Shown here: in pieces, positions 44,253 through 53,994 of the stretch
Numbering within the stretch: position 1 is the stretch's first letter
How the letters are laid out: every line of letters starts with the position of its first letter
Source of the DNA: an uncultured Caryophanales bacterium
Lineage (GTDB): Bacteria; Bacillota_I; Bacilli_A; RFN20; CAG-288
Assembly: GCA_949287425.1 (NCBI GenBank)
Contig: CASEGJ010000005.1
Location: 18,955 to 82,954, forward strand
Direction: 5' to 3'
Length of the DNA: 64,000 nucleotides
The notes under the pieces: model-generated
What the model was told of the DNA's origin: nothing
The model's input: only the letters and a program-made list of their open reading frames with translations
The model's database searches: none
Position numbers and translations under genes: made by a program

Positions 44253-45872
44253 TTACATGTGTTTAGGAGCATTAACTCCAATTAAATTTAATCCTTCAGC
44301 TAATACAATTCTACTAGCATTTACTAACCCGAGTCTTTGAGAAGTAATTTCAGGATTAGAAGCATCAAGAATTCGACATTTTGTATAAAACTCATTAATA
44401 CATCCTGCCAATTCCCTAACATACATTGTAATTTTACATGGTTGCAATGTCAATGCAGAATCCTTAATTACGTTTTTAAATTCACCTAATTTTTTAGCAA
44501 GAGCAATTTCAACATCGGAATTTAAACTAGTCGGTTTAATATTTATTTCAAATTTCGATTTCGCCATTTCTAAGACAGTGCATAATCTAGCGTGAGCATA
44601 TTGACAATAATACACTGGATTAGTTGAGGATAATGACTTAGCTAAATCTAAATTGAAATCTAAATGTTGAGAATTAGCACGTGAAACAAAGAAGAATCTT
44701 ACAGCATCGACACCAACTTCTTCACAAAGTTCTTTTAATGAAACGGCATTACCTGTTCTTTTTGACATTTTAAATTCTTGACCATCTTTAAATAACCTTA
44801 CCATTTGAACTAAATCGACTTGAAGCTTATCTGGATTGTAACCTAACGATTTCATAGAAGACTTCAATCTAGAAATATATCCATGGTGATCAGCTCCTAA
44901 TAGATCGATAAGATATTGATAACCTCTATCAAATTTGTCTTTATGATAGGCGATATCAGGTAACAAATAAGTATAACTACCATCAGATTTAACAATTACT
45001 CTATCTTTATCATCACCATCTTTAGTTGTATTTAAATAAGTGGCTCCTTCTTTTTGATAACAATATGGTTTTAATAATTCTAAAACCTTTTCAACTTTAT
45101 TAGCATCTCTAATAGCTTGTTCAGAAGTAAAAACATCAAACTCAACTCTAAATTCTTTAAGATCTTTTTTGATGTTATCTAAAGCTAATTGAATACCTTC
45201 TTTTCTAAAAAATGAGAAATCTTCATCGTGGATATGACTATCGCCATATTTTTCAACAAGCGTTTTAGCAAAACTAACAATATCTTCACCATAATATCCA
45301 TTTTCAGGTAACTTAGCATCTATACCAAATTGTTGAAGATACCTAGCTTTTAAAGATAAAGCGAGGTTATTAACTTGATTTCCAGCATCGTTAACATAAT
45401 ATTCTCTAGTAACATCATATCCGGCTTTTTTCAAAATTCTCGAAAGAGAATCACCAACAGCAGCGCCTCTAGCATGTCCAAGATGCAAAGCACCTGTTGG
45501 ATTGGCAGAAACATATTCTAATAAGAGTTTTTCACGTTTACCTAGTTCAAGCTGAGCGTAATTCTCTCTTTCAATATTAACTTGTTCAACAATATCTAAA
45601 ATGTTGTCTTTTTTAATAAAGATATTTATAAAACCAGGCTTAACAACTTCGAGCTTTTCAATTTCATCTGAGTTTAATCGTTCAACTATTTTATTTGCTA
45701 ATTCTATAGGAGATAAATTTAAAGATTTAGCAAATCTCAAAGCTAAATTAGTGGAAAAATCTCCATGCTCTTTAACTTTAGAGGGAGTTAAAACGACATC
45801 TTCCAATTTCAAATTTTCAATGATAAATTTTCCAATTTGATATATTTCTTGTTGAATCTTATTAATTTCCAT
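44253..45872 (-). CDS. argS: Arginyl-tRNA synthetase
   Basis: Class I synthetase of 539 residues. N-terminal Add-1 domain, HIGH-type motif ANPTGALHLGHARGA, KMSK-type motif KMSKRTG, and an anticodon-binding domain ending LGLVNASRIVLAEGLNLIGVNAPKHM. The start is ATG 45872, preceded by AAAGGAGTG; the GTG at 45878 is part of that site. The upstream DUF1934-like gene ends 2 bases before the start. Confidence 0.96.
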   Translation of the reverse strand: MEINKIQQEIYQIGKFIIENLKLEDVVLTPSKVKEHGDFSTNLALRFAKSLNLSPIELANKIVERLNSDEIEKLEVVKPGFINIFIKKDNILDIVEQVNIERENYAQLELGKREKLLLEYVSANPTGALHLGHARGAAVGDSLSRILKKAGYDVTREYYVNDAGNQVNNLALSLKARYLQQFGIDAKLPENGYYGEDIVSFAKTLVEKYGDSHIHDEDFSFFRKEGIQLALDNIKKDLKEFRVEFDVFTSEQAIRDANKVEKVLELLKPYCYQKEGATYLNTTKDGDDKDRVIVKSDGSYTYLLPDIAYHKDKFDRGYQYLIDLLGADHHGYISRLKSSMKSLGYNPDKLQVDLVQMVRLFKDGQEFKMSKRTGNAVSLKELCEEVGVDAVRFFFVSRANSQHLDFNLDLAKSLSSTNPVYYCQYAHARLCTVLEMAKSKFEINIKPTSLNSDVEIALAKKLGEFKNVIKDSALTLQPCKITMYVRELAGCINEFYTKCRILDASNPEITSQRLGLVNASRIVLAEGLNLIGVNAPKHM

Positions 45873-45874
45873 AA

Positions 45875-46243
45875 TCACTCCTTTATCAATTTATAAGCTC
45901 CGTTAAAACTATGCACTAATTCACCTTTAGAATACAAAGTATACGCAAATTCAATTTTTTTAGAAAAGTCAACTTCTAATTTACTAGTAATTAAATCATA
46001 TTCAACTATGTAATTCTGCTTGATAAATTTCATTTTTAATTTTGTTTTATTTTTTAAATCCAATTTCATCATTATAGAATAACTATCTTGAACTTCTTTT
46101 AATAAGAGTAAGAATTTTCCATTATGATACATTTTAACTATCGATTTATCTTCCCCAAGTAAAACTATTCTAGAATTTGTCTGAGAACGTATTTGATATT
46201 TTGTCTTTGTCAAATCCCCATCTTGAGTAAATAAATAAAACAT
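45875..46243 (-). CDS. DUF1934/YwiB-like small beta-barrel protein
   Basis: 122 residues, rich in beta-strand pattern (TKYQIRSQTNSRIVLLGE, YSIMMKLDLKNKTKLKMKFI, KIEFAYTLYSKGELVHSF), no membrane helix. In Bacillus a DUF1934 gene (ywiB) precedes argS and rpoE, and the same order here is the main support. The family looks calycin-like and has no established role. Divergence is high, so the call is synteny plus predicted shape. Confidence 0.55.
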   Translation of the reverse strand: MFYLFTQDGDLTKTKYQIRSQTNSRIVLLGEDKSIVKMYHNGKFLLLLKEVQDSYSIMMKLDLKNKTKLKMKFIKQNYIVEYDLITSKLEVDFSKKIEFAYTLYSKGELVHSFNGAYKLIKE

Positions 46244-46277
46244 AGCTATTTATATTAATACATCCTATTAAAAAAAT

Positions 46278-46757
46278 CTACTCTTTTCTTATTAAAAGAC
46301 TAGCAAAACTAGCAACCGCTTTGTTTTGACCTAAAGAATCTAGTTTTTCATTTGTCATCGCTTTAATAGAAATCTGTGAAATATCTATTTGTAACAAATT
46401 AGCGATATTTTCTCTAATTGATAAAATATAATCTTTCAACTTTGGTTTTTCCAAGATGATAGAAATATCGATGTTGTTAATTATATAACCTTCTTTTTTA
46501 ACTAAACTATAACAAAATTCAAGAATTTTAGAAGAATCGTAATTTAAATATTTCGGATCGTTATCTGGAAAATAAGTGCCTAAATCCCCTAAAGCTAAAC
46601 TTCCTAACATCGCTTCAGACAAGCTGTGAAAAACGACATCGCCATCAGAATGAGCGATACAAGAATACTCACAAGGAATATTAATTCCACCTAATTTAAT
46701 TTGATTGCCAGCTTTTAAAGCGTGAACATCATATGAAGAACCAATTCTATATTCCAT
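46278..46757 (-). CDS. ispF: 2-C-methyl-D-erythritol 2,4-cyclodiphosphate synthase
   Basis: MEP isoprenoid pathway enzyme, 159 residues, normal length. Zinc and substrate motifs are SSYDVHALKAG (Asp and His ligands), AHSDGDVVFHSLSEAMLG and GDLGTYFPDNDP; the C-terminal TNEKLDSLGQ motif is present. It shows that isoprenoids come by the non-mevalonate route. It is second in the ychF operon. Confidence 0.96.
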   Translation of the reverse strand: MEYRIGSSYDVHALKAGNQIKLGGINIPCEYSCIAHSDGDVVFHSLSEAMLGSLALGDLGTYFPDNDPKYLNYDSSKILEFCYSLVKKEGYIINNIDISIILEKPKLKDYILSIRENIANLLQIDISQISIKAMTNEKLDSLGQNKAVASFASLLIRKE

Positions 46758-46766
46758 TTTCTCACC

Positions 46767-47879
46767 TTATTTTTTTGTTACATTAAATTTAATAAATAGA
46801 CAATCTCCATCTTTGACTAAATAGTCTTTACCAACAGTAAGTATCTTACCTTGCTGACGTAAATTAGCTTCTGTCAAATATTTATCAATATCATCAAAAG
46901 TATAAACTTCAGCTTTGATAAAACCTTTTTGAAAATCAGTATGAATTAATCCAGCGCATTCAGGAGCAGTATAACCATCTTTAAAAGTCCAAGCTCTAAC
47001 TTCATCTTCCCCACAAGTGAAAAAAGTTTTTAAACCTAGTAAATCGTAACTAGCTTTAGCTAATTTATCCAAACCAGAAAGATCTGTTCCTAACATGTTT
47101 AAATAATCTTGTCTATCTTGATTAGAAAGAGAAATCAAATCTTCTTCAATTTTGGCAGAAATCGGTATAGCTATGCATTTGTGAGATATAGCATAATCAT
47201 TGACTTTTTTAAAATAAGAATCACTTAGTGGATTAGCATAACTTTCTTCAGAAACATTACCAACATATATACATGGTTTAATAGAAAGTAAATTAAGAGG
47301 CTTCAACATTTCTTTTTCCTCGCTAGTTAAATTACAATCGCGTATAGATTCTCCATTATTTAAATGAGGTAACAATTTATTTAATAAATCTAATTCTGCT
47401 ATAGCTTCTTTATTTTTTTGTAAAACAGCTTTTTTAGTTGTTTTTTCTAAATGATTTTGAATCGTTTCAATATCAGCCATAATCAATTCGTAATTGATAG
47501 TTTCAATATCTCTAATCGGATCGATATCACCATCAACATGAATAATATTAGGATCTTTAAAACAACGGACAACGTGAACTATAGCATCGGTATTTCTAAT
47601 ATTGCCTAAAAATTTATTACCTAAACCTTCACCTTTACTTGCCCCTTTTACTAAACCAGCAATATCAATAAATTCAAAAGTCGCTCTAACTTTCGATTTA
47701 GGTTTAAATAATTCGCACAATCTATCAAATCTAGAATCTTTAATTTCAACAATACCCGAATTTGGATTTAAAGTAGCAAATGGATAATTTGCAGCTAATA
47801 CATGTGAATTTGTTATGGCGTTAAACAAAGTGGATTTTCCAACATTTGGTAAGCCAACTATACCCGCTTTTAATGACAT
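46767..47879 (-). CDS. ychF: Redox-regulated ATPase YchF (Obg family)
   Basis: 370 residues. G1 GLPNVGKST and G3 DIAGLVKGASKGEGLG are typical. The G4-equivalent LSIKPCIYVGNVSE lacks the NKxD of GTPases, which explains ATP preference in this family. A C-terminal TGS-like domain is present (ECAGLIHTDFQKGFIKAEVY). It binds ribosomes and affects stress responses. First gene of the run ychF-ispF-DUF1934-argS-rpoE-nrnA/cysQ. Confidence 0.96.
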   Translation of the reverse strand: MSLKAGIVGLPNVGKSTLFNAITNSHVLAANYPFATLNPNSGIVEIKDSRFDRLCELFKPKSKVRATFEFIDIAGLVKGASKGEGLGNKFLGNIRNTDAIVHVVRCFKDPNIIHVDGDIDPIRDIETINYELIMADIETIQNHLEKTTKKAVLQKNKEAIAELDLLNKLLPHLNNGESIRDCNLTSEEKEMLKPLNLLSIKPCIYVGNVSEESYANPLSDSYFKKVNDYAISHKCIAIPISAKIEEDLISLSNQDRQDYLNMLGTDLSGLDKLAKASYDLLGLKTFFTCGEDEVRAWTFKDGYTAPECAGLIHTDFQKGFIKAEVYTFDDIDKYLTEANLRQQGKILTVGKDYLVKDGDCLFIKFNVTKK

Positions 47880-47942
47880 ATTTTTTTAAAACCTCAATAC
47901 AATGCTATAAAATTTTATCACAAATACAACTAAAAGAATAAC

Positions 47943-47969
47943 AAAATAGCTTCCTATAATAGGAAGCTA
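47943..47969 (-). terminator. Terminator of the cold-shock gene
   Basis: Perfect stem TAGCTTCCTA (47947-47956) with TAGGAAGCTA (47960-47969), three-base loop; on the minus strand it is followed by TTTTGTTAT. It starts 22 bases after the csp stop codon. Confidence 0.88.
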
Positions 47970-47990
47970 ATGTTAACAAATATATTCTAA

Positions 47991-48230
47991 CTATTTAGAT
48001 TCAGTTTTTTCAGTTTCAGTTTTACCAGCTAGTTTTTTAACATGGTTAGCTCTTAAACCACGGTCAGAACTTTCGAGATCGTATTCGACTTCTTCACCAA
48101 CAGCAGCGGTTTTATAGCCTTCCATATCAATAGCAGAATAGTGGAAAAAGACATCTTTACCATCTTCGCCTTTGATAAAGCCATATCCTTTTTCTTTGTT
48201 GAACATCTTTACTTTGCCATTCATCTTCAA
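47991..48230 (-). CDS. Cold-shock domain protein
   Basis: About 77-79 residues. The single OB-fold domain has RNP1 KGYGFI and RNP2 VFFHYSAI, followed by a short polar tail. The usual tryptophan of KVKWFN is methionine (KVKMFN). It acts as an RNA chaperone. Two starts are possible: TTG 48230, which has AAAGG 8 bases upstream, and ATG 48224 (MNGKVK, the classical start), which has only a distant site. Monocistronic with its own terminator. The 87 bases upstream contain GTTATA-ATTG-TATAAC at 48247-48262, possibly part of the promoter. Confidence 0.9.
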   Translation of the reverse strand: MKMNGKVKMFNKEKGYGFIKGEDGKDVFFHYSAIDMEGYKTAAVGEEVEYDLESSDRGLRANHVKKLAGKTETEKTESK

Positions 48231-48317
48231 GTGAACTACCTTTCTTGTTATAATTGTATAACGAATATTATTGTAACATTAATTTACTTAGTAAGTATAA
48301 ACTTAAATGTAAATTTT

Positions 48318-51158
48318 CTATATATTTTCTATCTTATGATGTATTTTGACACTTTTATTGTTCCCAAGTCCTTTTTTAGCAAATAACGGCCTAAAATATA
48401 TACTTATTAAAACTAAAAATGAGATGGTTAAAGTTAGTAAAAAACAAATTAAATATATTCTAGGTTGAAAAATGTTATTAGCATTAGTTAGTTGTCCATC
48501 TAGCTGTTTAGATAAAAAGAAATTTGAAACAGTCAAAGTAAATATTGAAGATAAATACGAAATTATTCCAAGAATATAAGAGATAGTAACATAATAGGAA
48601 ACAATATCTTTTTTCCTATAACCATTAATTTTTAAAACTTCTATTTTATTTTGATCTTCCTTAATAAATAAAAATATTATTAGTGTTATTAAACTTATTC
48701 CAATAAGAATAGAAAAGATGGCGAAAACATATAGAAAAACCCCTATTCTATCTATAACATCTTCTAAAGAATTTTGAATTTGTAAACACGGTAAACTAAA
48801 TTCATATTCCAAATATGAATTGGATAAATCTTTTAAAACACTTTCCATATCAATGCCATTATCGAAAAATATTATAGCTCTATCGATTTTTTTATCTTGA
48901 ATATCCAATTTAAAATTCTCCATGCAATAATTAGAAAGAAATCTCGATTGATGATATAAACTATTATCTTCATCTTCAATTATTCCAACAATTTTTAATT
49001 CTCCATCTCTAAATATATTTTTATATGATCCATTTTTCATCTCTATATCAACTAACATAGTTAAATATAAAGTCTTATCTATTGCGTAATTTTCACTTTC
49101 AAATAAAGTTTTAGCTAAATTCGATGAAATTGCTATTTCACTTTGATTGCTAGCTAAATTACCATATTTAGCTTTTATTGGTTTAATATAAGATTTAAAA
49201 ATTAATGGATTGGAGTAGCTGTTTGAAATATCCCCCATAACTACTCCTTGATCAAATTTAATAGTTGAACCTTGAAATCCTTCTAAATCAAACTGAGTCT
49301 CATAATTATAATCTTGAAGCTTATTTAAATATTCTTTTTTACTAGAAACATAAATCGGCTTTAAAAAACCAGAAACCATACCTTCATCTGAAGTATAGTA
49401 AATAGAATCTGAATAAGATACTTGGTCAATATTATTTTGATACTTATCTACAATTTCTTCTACTTTAGATACTTCAACTTCATTTTGATAATCTTTATAG
49501 ACAATCAATCTCTTTTTAGAAAATTCATCGTCATCTTGATAGTATTGTAAATATTCATCTGAATTCATGCTTTTTAAAACTAAATCGTCAAAGGTGGAAT
49601 ATCTTTCTACCTTCGAAATAAATTCAGAGATATTATCTTTAACAATTAAAATTCTCCCTTTAAAAAAATACCATGGTTCACTTGGACTTACAGAAAGATC
49701 ATCATAAGTTTTCAATTCTAAAATATCTTCAATAAAAACTTGATTAAAATAAGGATTTGTATGAATTATTCTCGGATGAGATTGCCTTACAACATATTTG
49801 ACGTTATAGCTAGTTTCTGTTTGATATGACCATTCTTGATTACTGGCTAATAATGATAAATTTAAATCGTTATTTAATAGATAAGAATTGATGTTTTCTA
49901 AAGCGTTATTGCTAGATAAACCTAAATATTTTGCTATTGAATTAATAGTATTTAAATCTACACCTAAAATAATTTCGTCATCATCAAGATTCATTGAATA
50001 ATTTGAAAGTTCATCTATTTCTAAATAATAAGTAAATTCACCAAAGCTACGAATGGAAAAATCATTTAATCTCATCTTGATATTATCATCAAGCAAATAT
50101 ACGCTGTTACCACTTGAAAAAATTTCTTCGTAATTTATTTTATAATAATAGCTGTCACTGATAATTTCACTTCTAAAATAACTTTTTAAACTCTCTATTT
50201 CATCTTGATTAGCAGATTTATAATACGGAGAAGAAACACTTGTTTCCTTGTTTTTGATAAGAAGAGTATTGTTATTAAAACTAGTATCTAAAATATTATT
50301 TAACATTGAGGAAACTAAACTTGTCAAAATCAAAATTAGTCCAATACTAGTTAACGATATAGTCATTGCAAAAATAGAAAATGCAAAATATCTCCCTTTT
50401 TTAATTAAACACAATAACCCTTGTTTAATATTGATAAATAAAGATATATTGCATCTTTTATAATTGATTTTATTTTTGTTTATTTCCCCTTTTAAATTCC
50501 CGTATTTTACTTGAATAATTTTCCCGTTTGATAAACTGATAACAGAAGTAAATTTATCGATATCATCTATATTATGAGAAATAATTATAACTAATCTTGA
50601 TTTAGCTAATTCTTCAAATAAATATGTCAATTTTTTTCTAGCTTTAAAATCTAAAGGCCCAAGTGGCTCATCTAGTAAAATTACTGGTGTTTCCTTAATT
50701 AAACTTCTTAATAAATTCATTCGTTTTAATTGTCCACCTGAAAGAGTGTTTAATTTTTGATATAAAATATTTTCAACTCCCAATTTATTAGCGTAATATC
50801 TTATTCTAGCGATTTTAGAAGTTTTACTAGCAGAAGATATATTTAATGACATCATCAAATTATCCATTACGGAAAGCTTTTCTTCAAAGATATCTTTTTG
50901 TAAGGAAATAGCGACTTTTGTGCGTAAATATTCACTTTTTTCATCGTTATTTAAACTAGATAATTCCCTATTATCAAATTTAATAGATCCTAAATAGTTA
51001 GTTAATAACCCAGCTAAGCAATTTAACAAAGTTGATTTTCCACTTCCTGATTCACCAACTAGATAATATAGTCCTGCACTTTCAAATTCAAAACTAACAT
51101 GGTCTAAACCTTTAATCTTATTTGGATAACTATACGATACGTCATTTAACTTAAACAT
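48318..51158 (-). CDS. MacB-type ABC transporter: ATPase fused to FtsX-like permease (large)
   Basis: 946 residues. The N-terminal ATPase has Walker A GESGSGKST, signature LSGGQLKRMNL, Walker B VILLDEPLGPLD and switch His in IIISHNIDD. A first helix lies near 260-285, then about 500 extracytoplasmic residues, then three C-terminal helices in the FtsX permease pattern. The MacB family uses ATP hydrolysis for mechanotransmission across the membrane, often in peptide export or antimicrobial-peptide resistance. It begins directly after the next ABC gene ends, so the two probably form a heterodimer. The substrate is unknown. Confidence 0.85.
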   Translation of the reverse strand: MFKLNDVSYSYPNKIKGLDHVSFEFESAGLYYLVGESGSGKSTLLNCLAGLLTNYLGSIKFDNRELSSLNNDEKSEYLRTKVAISLQKDIFEEKLSVMDNLMMSLNISSASKTSKIARIRYYANKLGVENILYQKLNTLSGGQLKRMNLLRSLIKETPVILLDEPLGPLDFKARKKLTYLFEELAKSRLVIIISHNIDDIDKFTSVISLSNGKIIQVKYGNLKGEINKNKINYKRCNISLFINIKQGLLCLIKKGRYFAFSIFAMTISLTSIGLILILTSLVSSMLNNILDTSFNNNTLLIKNKETSVSSPYYKSANQDEIESLKSYFRSEIISDSYYYKINYEEIFSSGNSVYLLDDNIKMRLNDFSIRSFGEFTYYLEIDELSNYSMNLDDDEIILGVDLNTINSIAKYLGLSSNNALENINSYLLNNDLNLSLLASNQEWSYQTETSYNVKYVVRQSHPRIIHTNPYFNQVFIEDILELKTYDDLSVSPSEPWYFFKGRILIVKDNISEFISKVERYSTFDDLVLKSMNSDEYLQYYQDDDEFSKKRLIVYKDYQNEVEVSKVEEIVDKYQNNIDQVSYSDSIYYTSDEGMVSGFLKPIYVSSKKEYLNKLQDYNYETQFDLEGFQGSTIKFDQGVVMGDISNSYSNPLIFKSYIKPIKAKYGNLASNQSEIAISSNLAKTLFESENYAIDKTLYLTMLVDIEMKNGSYKNIFRDGELKIVGIIEDEDNSLYHQSRFLSNYCMENFKLDIQDKKIDRAIIFFDNGIDMESVLKDLSNSYLEYEFSLPCLQIQNSLEDVIDRIGVFLYVFAIFSILIGISLITLIIFLFIKEDQNKIEVLKINGYRKKDIVSYYVTISYILGIISYLSSIFTLTVSNFFLSKQLDGQLTNANNIFQPRIYLICFLLTLTISFLVLISIYFRPLFAKKGLGNNKSVKIHHKIENI

Positions 51159-53165
51159 TTATTCTCCTTTTAAAGATAAAATCAATTGATTGGTATATGT
51201 CCTTTTTAAAGGTAAATATGAACAAAAATAGCAAAAGAGAAAATTGACTATCAAAATGATTATCAATTCTACAATATTAGGTAAACTAGTAATTGATAAC
51301 GGGATTTTATAAATAGAAAAAAGTTTATTAACAACTATATATAGAATGCTTCTAAGCAAAAATGTACCGATTATTGAAACTAAAAACATTAAAATAATTT
51401 GACCAAATCCAAGTCTAAAATAATTTTGCTTGCTTACATAAAAAGATAAATATAAACCTAGTTCCACTTGCTTTTCTTTATAAAAATTCTCGATTACAAC
51501 TAATTCCAAGAAAAAAGATGAAACAACAGCTAAACCAATAAACATAAAAACTAAAAACGATAATGAAGATAACATGTCTTCTAAAGAAGAAAGCTGTTCT
51601 AAACTATAACTCGATATTGAAAATATATCGGCAAATTTTAAATTTATTTCATCTTGAAAAAGTATCGGGTTTTCCACATAAATCAAGTTTTTAAAACACA
51701 TTAAAGGATCGTTTTCATAAGTTAACATTTCTAAACGATACTTTAAATTAATATCTTTATTCATATCGAGAATTTGAGTTAAGTTATCTAATTTTTTATT
51801 AAATAAATAATCTCTCATTAAAGGATATGAATAATATATAGTAGGCTTAAAGATTAGATTTTCTTCTTTAGAAATACCAACTATATTAAAATTTATGGAT
51901 ATATCTAATTTATCTATAACTTCGTTTGAAGCATAATAAGATTTAATTTGTAAAGAATGCTGAAATAACAAGCCTGATTTACTATAATTATTTAAATTTA
52001 AAATTTCTAAAAAATCCCTATTAACTACAACATCGAAATAGCTTTTTGGTATATCACCTTCAGCAAGTTTATTTTCACTTGGAAAACACGGGCAAAAATA
52101 AATTTTTTCATCGATATATTCGCTGTTGCTTTTTATATAATTAACCCCGGGAATAAAATATTCTAACGTCAAATATATTTCGATATCGGGAAAATAACTT
52201 TTTAAAATATTTTCACTTTCAAATGAGAGTTTATCCATTTTAATTAGACTCATTTCTTGATTATCTAACTCATATTCTTTCTTTTCTTGGATTTCTAAAA
52301 GATTATAGTCAAAATTATTCGAAAGATAAGTTTGTAACTGACTTTTTGAATTAAAAGACAAATTAACTAAAACGCTAACAATGCTAAAACAGATTGAGAT
52401 AAAAACTAATGATAAACTCACTTTTAAAATTCTAGTTTTAAAAAATGAGTACGCTAAAAATAAACTTTCTTTCAATTTGACTTTTGCTAGCTGTTTTTTA
52501 GTAAGTATCTTGTTAGATTCTCTATTTTGGATAATTTTATTACAAATCAATTTTTTATTTTCAATATGGACAATATAATCTGAATATTTTTGAGAAAGAG
52601 ACTTGTTATGCGTTACTAATATTACTAACTTTGTTTTTGAAATCTCCTTGATTATTTCCATAATTTGAATAGAATTTTCAACATCGAGATTAGCGGTAGG
52701 CTCGTCAAGTAACAATACTTTTTTATTTCCTATCAATCCTCGAACAAGGCTTATCCTCGCTTGCTGTCCATAGGAAAGTTCGCTTATTTTTCTATTTTCT
52801 AAATTTGATAAATTGATAGTTGAAAGTAACTTTTTAGCTTGATTATATCCATCTTTTTTCAAACTGCCATTAACTATTTTAGGTAATAAAATATTTTCAA
52901 TGACATTTAAATGATCGATAAGGTGGAAATCTTGAAAGACAAATCCAACTTCTTCGTCATTATAATTTTTAACAATATTTCCTTTATTAGGTTTAATATA
53001 ATTAGCAAGTAAATTTAAAACAGTAGATTTGCCACTTCCTGACTCACCTTCAATGCAAACTAAACCGATATTTGGAAATATAAAACTAGCATCTTCTAAA
53101 ATAGAAGTTTTGCTATTTTGAGTATAATATGCAAAAGAAACTTTTCTTAATTCAAGATATGCCAT
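51159..53165 (-). CDS. MacB-type ABC transporter: ATPase fused to FtsX-like permease (small)
   Basis: About 668 residues with the same order of parts as its neighbour: Walker A GESGSGKST, signature LSYGQQARISL (Gly to Tyr at its third position), Walker B LLLDEPTANLD, VTHNKS. A helix near 245-268, about 270 extracytoplasmic residues and three C-terminal helices follow, ending in a PLKRTYTNQLI coupling segment. I use ATG 53165 rather than the TTG 3 bases earlier. No clear ribosome site is visible. It lies 25 bases after folD. Confidence 0.85.
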   Translation of the reverse strand: MAYLELRKVSFAYYTQNSKTSILEDASFIFPNIGLVCIEGESGSGKSTVLNLLANYIKPNKGNIVKNYNDEEVGFVFQDFHLIDHLNVIENILLPKIVNGSLKKDGYNQAKKLLSTINLSNLENRKISELSYGQQARISLVRGLIGNKKVLLLDEPTANLDVENSIQIMEIIKEISKTKLVILVTHNKSLSQKYSDYIVHIENKKLICNKIIQNRESNKILTKKQLAKVKLKESLFLAYSFFKTRILKVSLSLVFISICFSIVSVLVNLSFNSKSQLQTYLSNNFDYNLLEIQEKKEYELDNQEMSLIKMDKLSFESENILKSYFPDIEIYLTLEYFIPGVNYIKSNSEYIDEKIYFCPCFPSENKLAEGDIPKSYFDVVVNRDFLEILNLNNYSKSGLLFQHSLQIKSYYASNEVIDKLDISINFNIVGISKEENLIFKPTIYYSYPLMRDYLFNKKLDNLTQILDMNKDINLKYRLEMLTYENDPLMCFKNLIYVENPILFQDEINLKFADIFSISSYSLEQLSSLEDMLSSLSFLVFMFIGLAVVSSFFLELVVIENFYKEKQVELGLYLSFYVSKQNYFRLGFGQIILMFLVSIIGTFLLRSILYIVVNKLFSIYKIPLSITSLPNIVELIIILIVNFLFCYFCSYLPLKRTYTNQLILSLKGE

Positions 53166-53189
53166 CAATTAGATATATCTAATTAAAAG

Positions 53190-53993
53190 CTATTTTTTAG
53201 AATTCTCTATTAAGAAAAATGCATTTAAAATTAAACTAGCAATAGTAACTGGACCAACACCTTTTGGAACTGGTGTAAACATTTTAGCTTCAGGAAGAAA
53301 ACCTAAATCTCCTGCTGAATCTTCATGATATCCACAATCTATAATTATTTGATTTAGATTAACATCTTCTTTTTTGACAAGACCTCTTTTACCTGTAGCT
53401 AGTATAATCACTTCACTTTCTCTAACTTGCTTAGAAATATCTTCTAATGAAATTTTAGAATGAACAATACTAGCTAAAGCATTTTTCTTTAAAGTCATTA
53501 AAAAGATAGGTAAACCAACAGAAATAGAACGCCCTAAAACCAAAACTTTTTTACCTTGCAAAGAAATGTTGTAAAAATCTATAATCTGCCTAACAGCTTG
53601 AGAAGTTCCAGAAAGATAATTTAAATTGCCTTTTGTTAATTTTCCAAGATTGCTAGAAGTTAACATATCTGGATCTTTATTTGGATTTATATCTTCAATT
53701 AATTCATTCTCATTTTCAATAGATAATGGTCTAGAGACAAATATCATTCCTAAAGGATCGCTATTAGCCTTTTGAATAGCTTTTTTAGCTTGATTATAAT
53801 CTGAAATCGAACAATCAAAATTAGGAATGTTTAGTTTTGTCAGCAACTTTTCTATTTGATTTTTATATATGCTAGCCTCAATACAACTTGGGTTATAAAT
53901 TAAATAAGCATTAAAACTTATTCCACTTTTAATTTTATCTTCAATTAAAGCAAAAATCTTTTCTCTAACTGGCTTACCATAAAGCAATTCCAT
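53190..53993 (-). CDS. folD: Divergent FolD-like methylene-THF dehydrogenase/cyclohydrolase
   Basis: 267 residues with the FolD two-domain layout. The NADP-binding GRSISVGLP and the closing TPVPKGVGPVTIASL are clear. The active site is changed: after SIYKNQIEK the usual catalytic lysine four residues beyond Tyr43 is Ile47; the QLPLP motif is SRPLS (87-91); KDVDG is KDPDM (106-110); and the PCTP loop is SGTS. It is downstream of fhs by 2 bases, as in one-carbon operons. It may have lost cyclohydrolase activity, or work differently, while keeping the dehydrogenase fold. Confidence 0.8.
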   Translation of the reverse strand: MELLYGKPVREKIFALIEDKIKSGISFNAYLIYNPSCIEASIYKNQIEKLLTKLNIPNFDCSISDYNQAKKAIQKANSDPLGMIFVSRPLSIENENELIEDINPNKDPDMLTSSNLGKLTKGNLNYLSGTSQAVRQIIDFYNISLQGKKVLVLGRSISVGLPIFLMTLKKNALASIVHSKISLEDISKQVRESEVIILATGKRGLVKKEDVNLNQIIIDCGYHEDSAGDLGFLPEAKMFTPVPKGVGPVTIASLILNAFFLIENSKK

Positions 53994-53994
53994 A

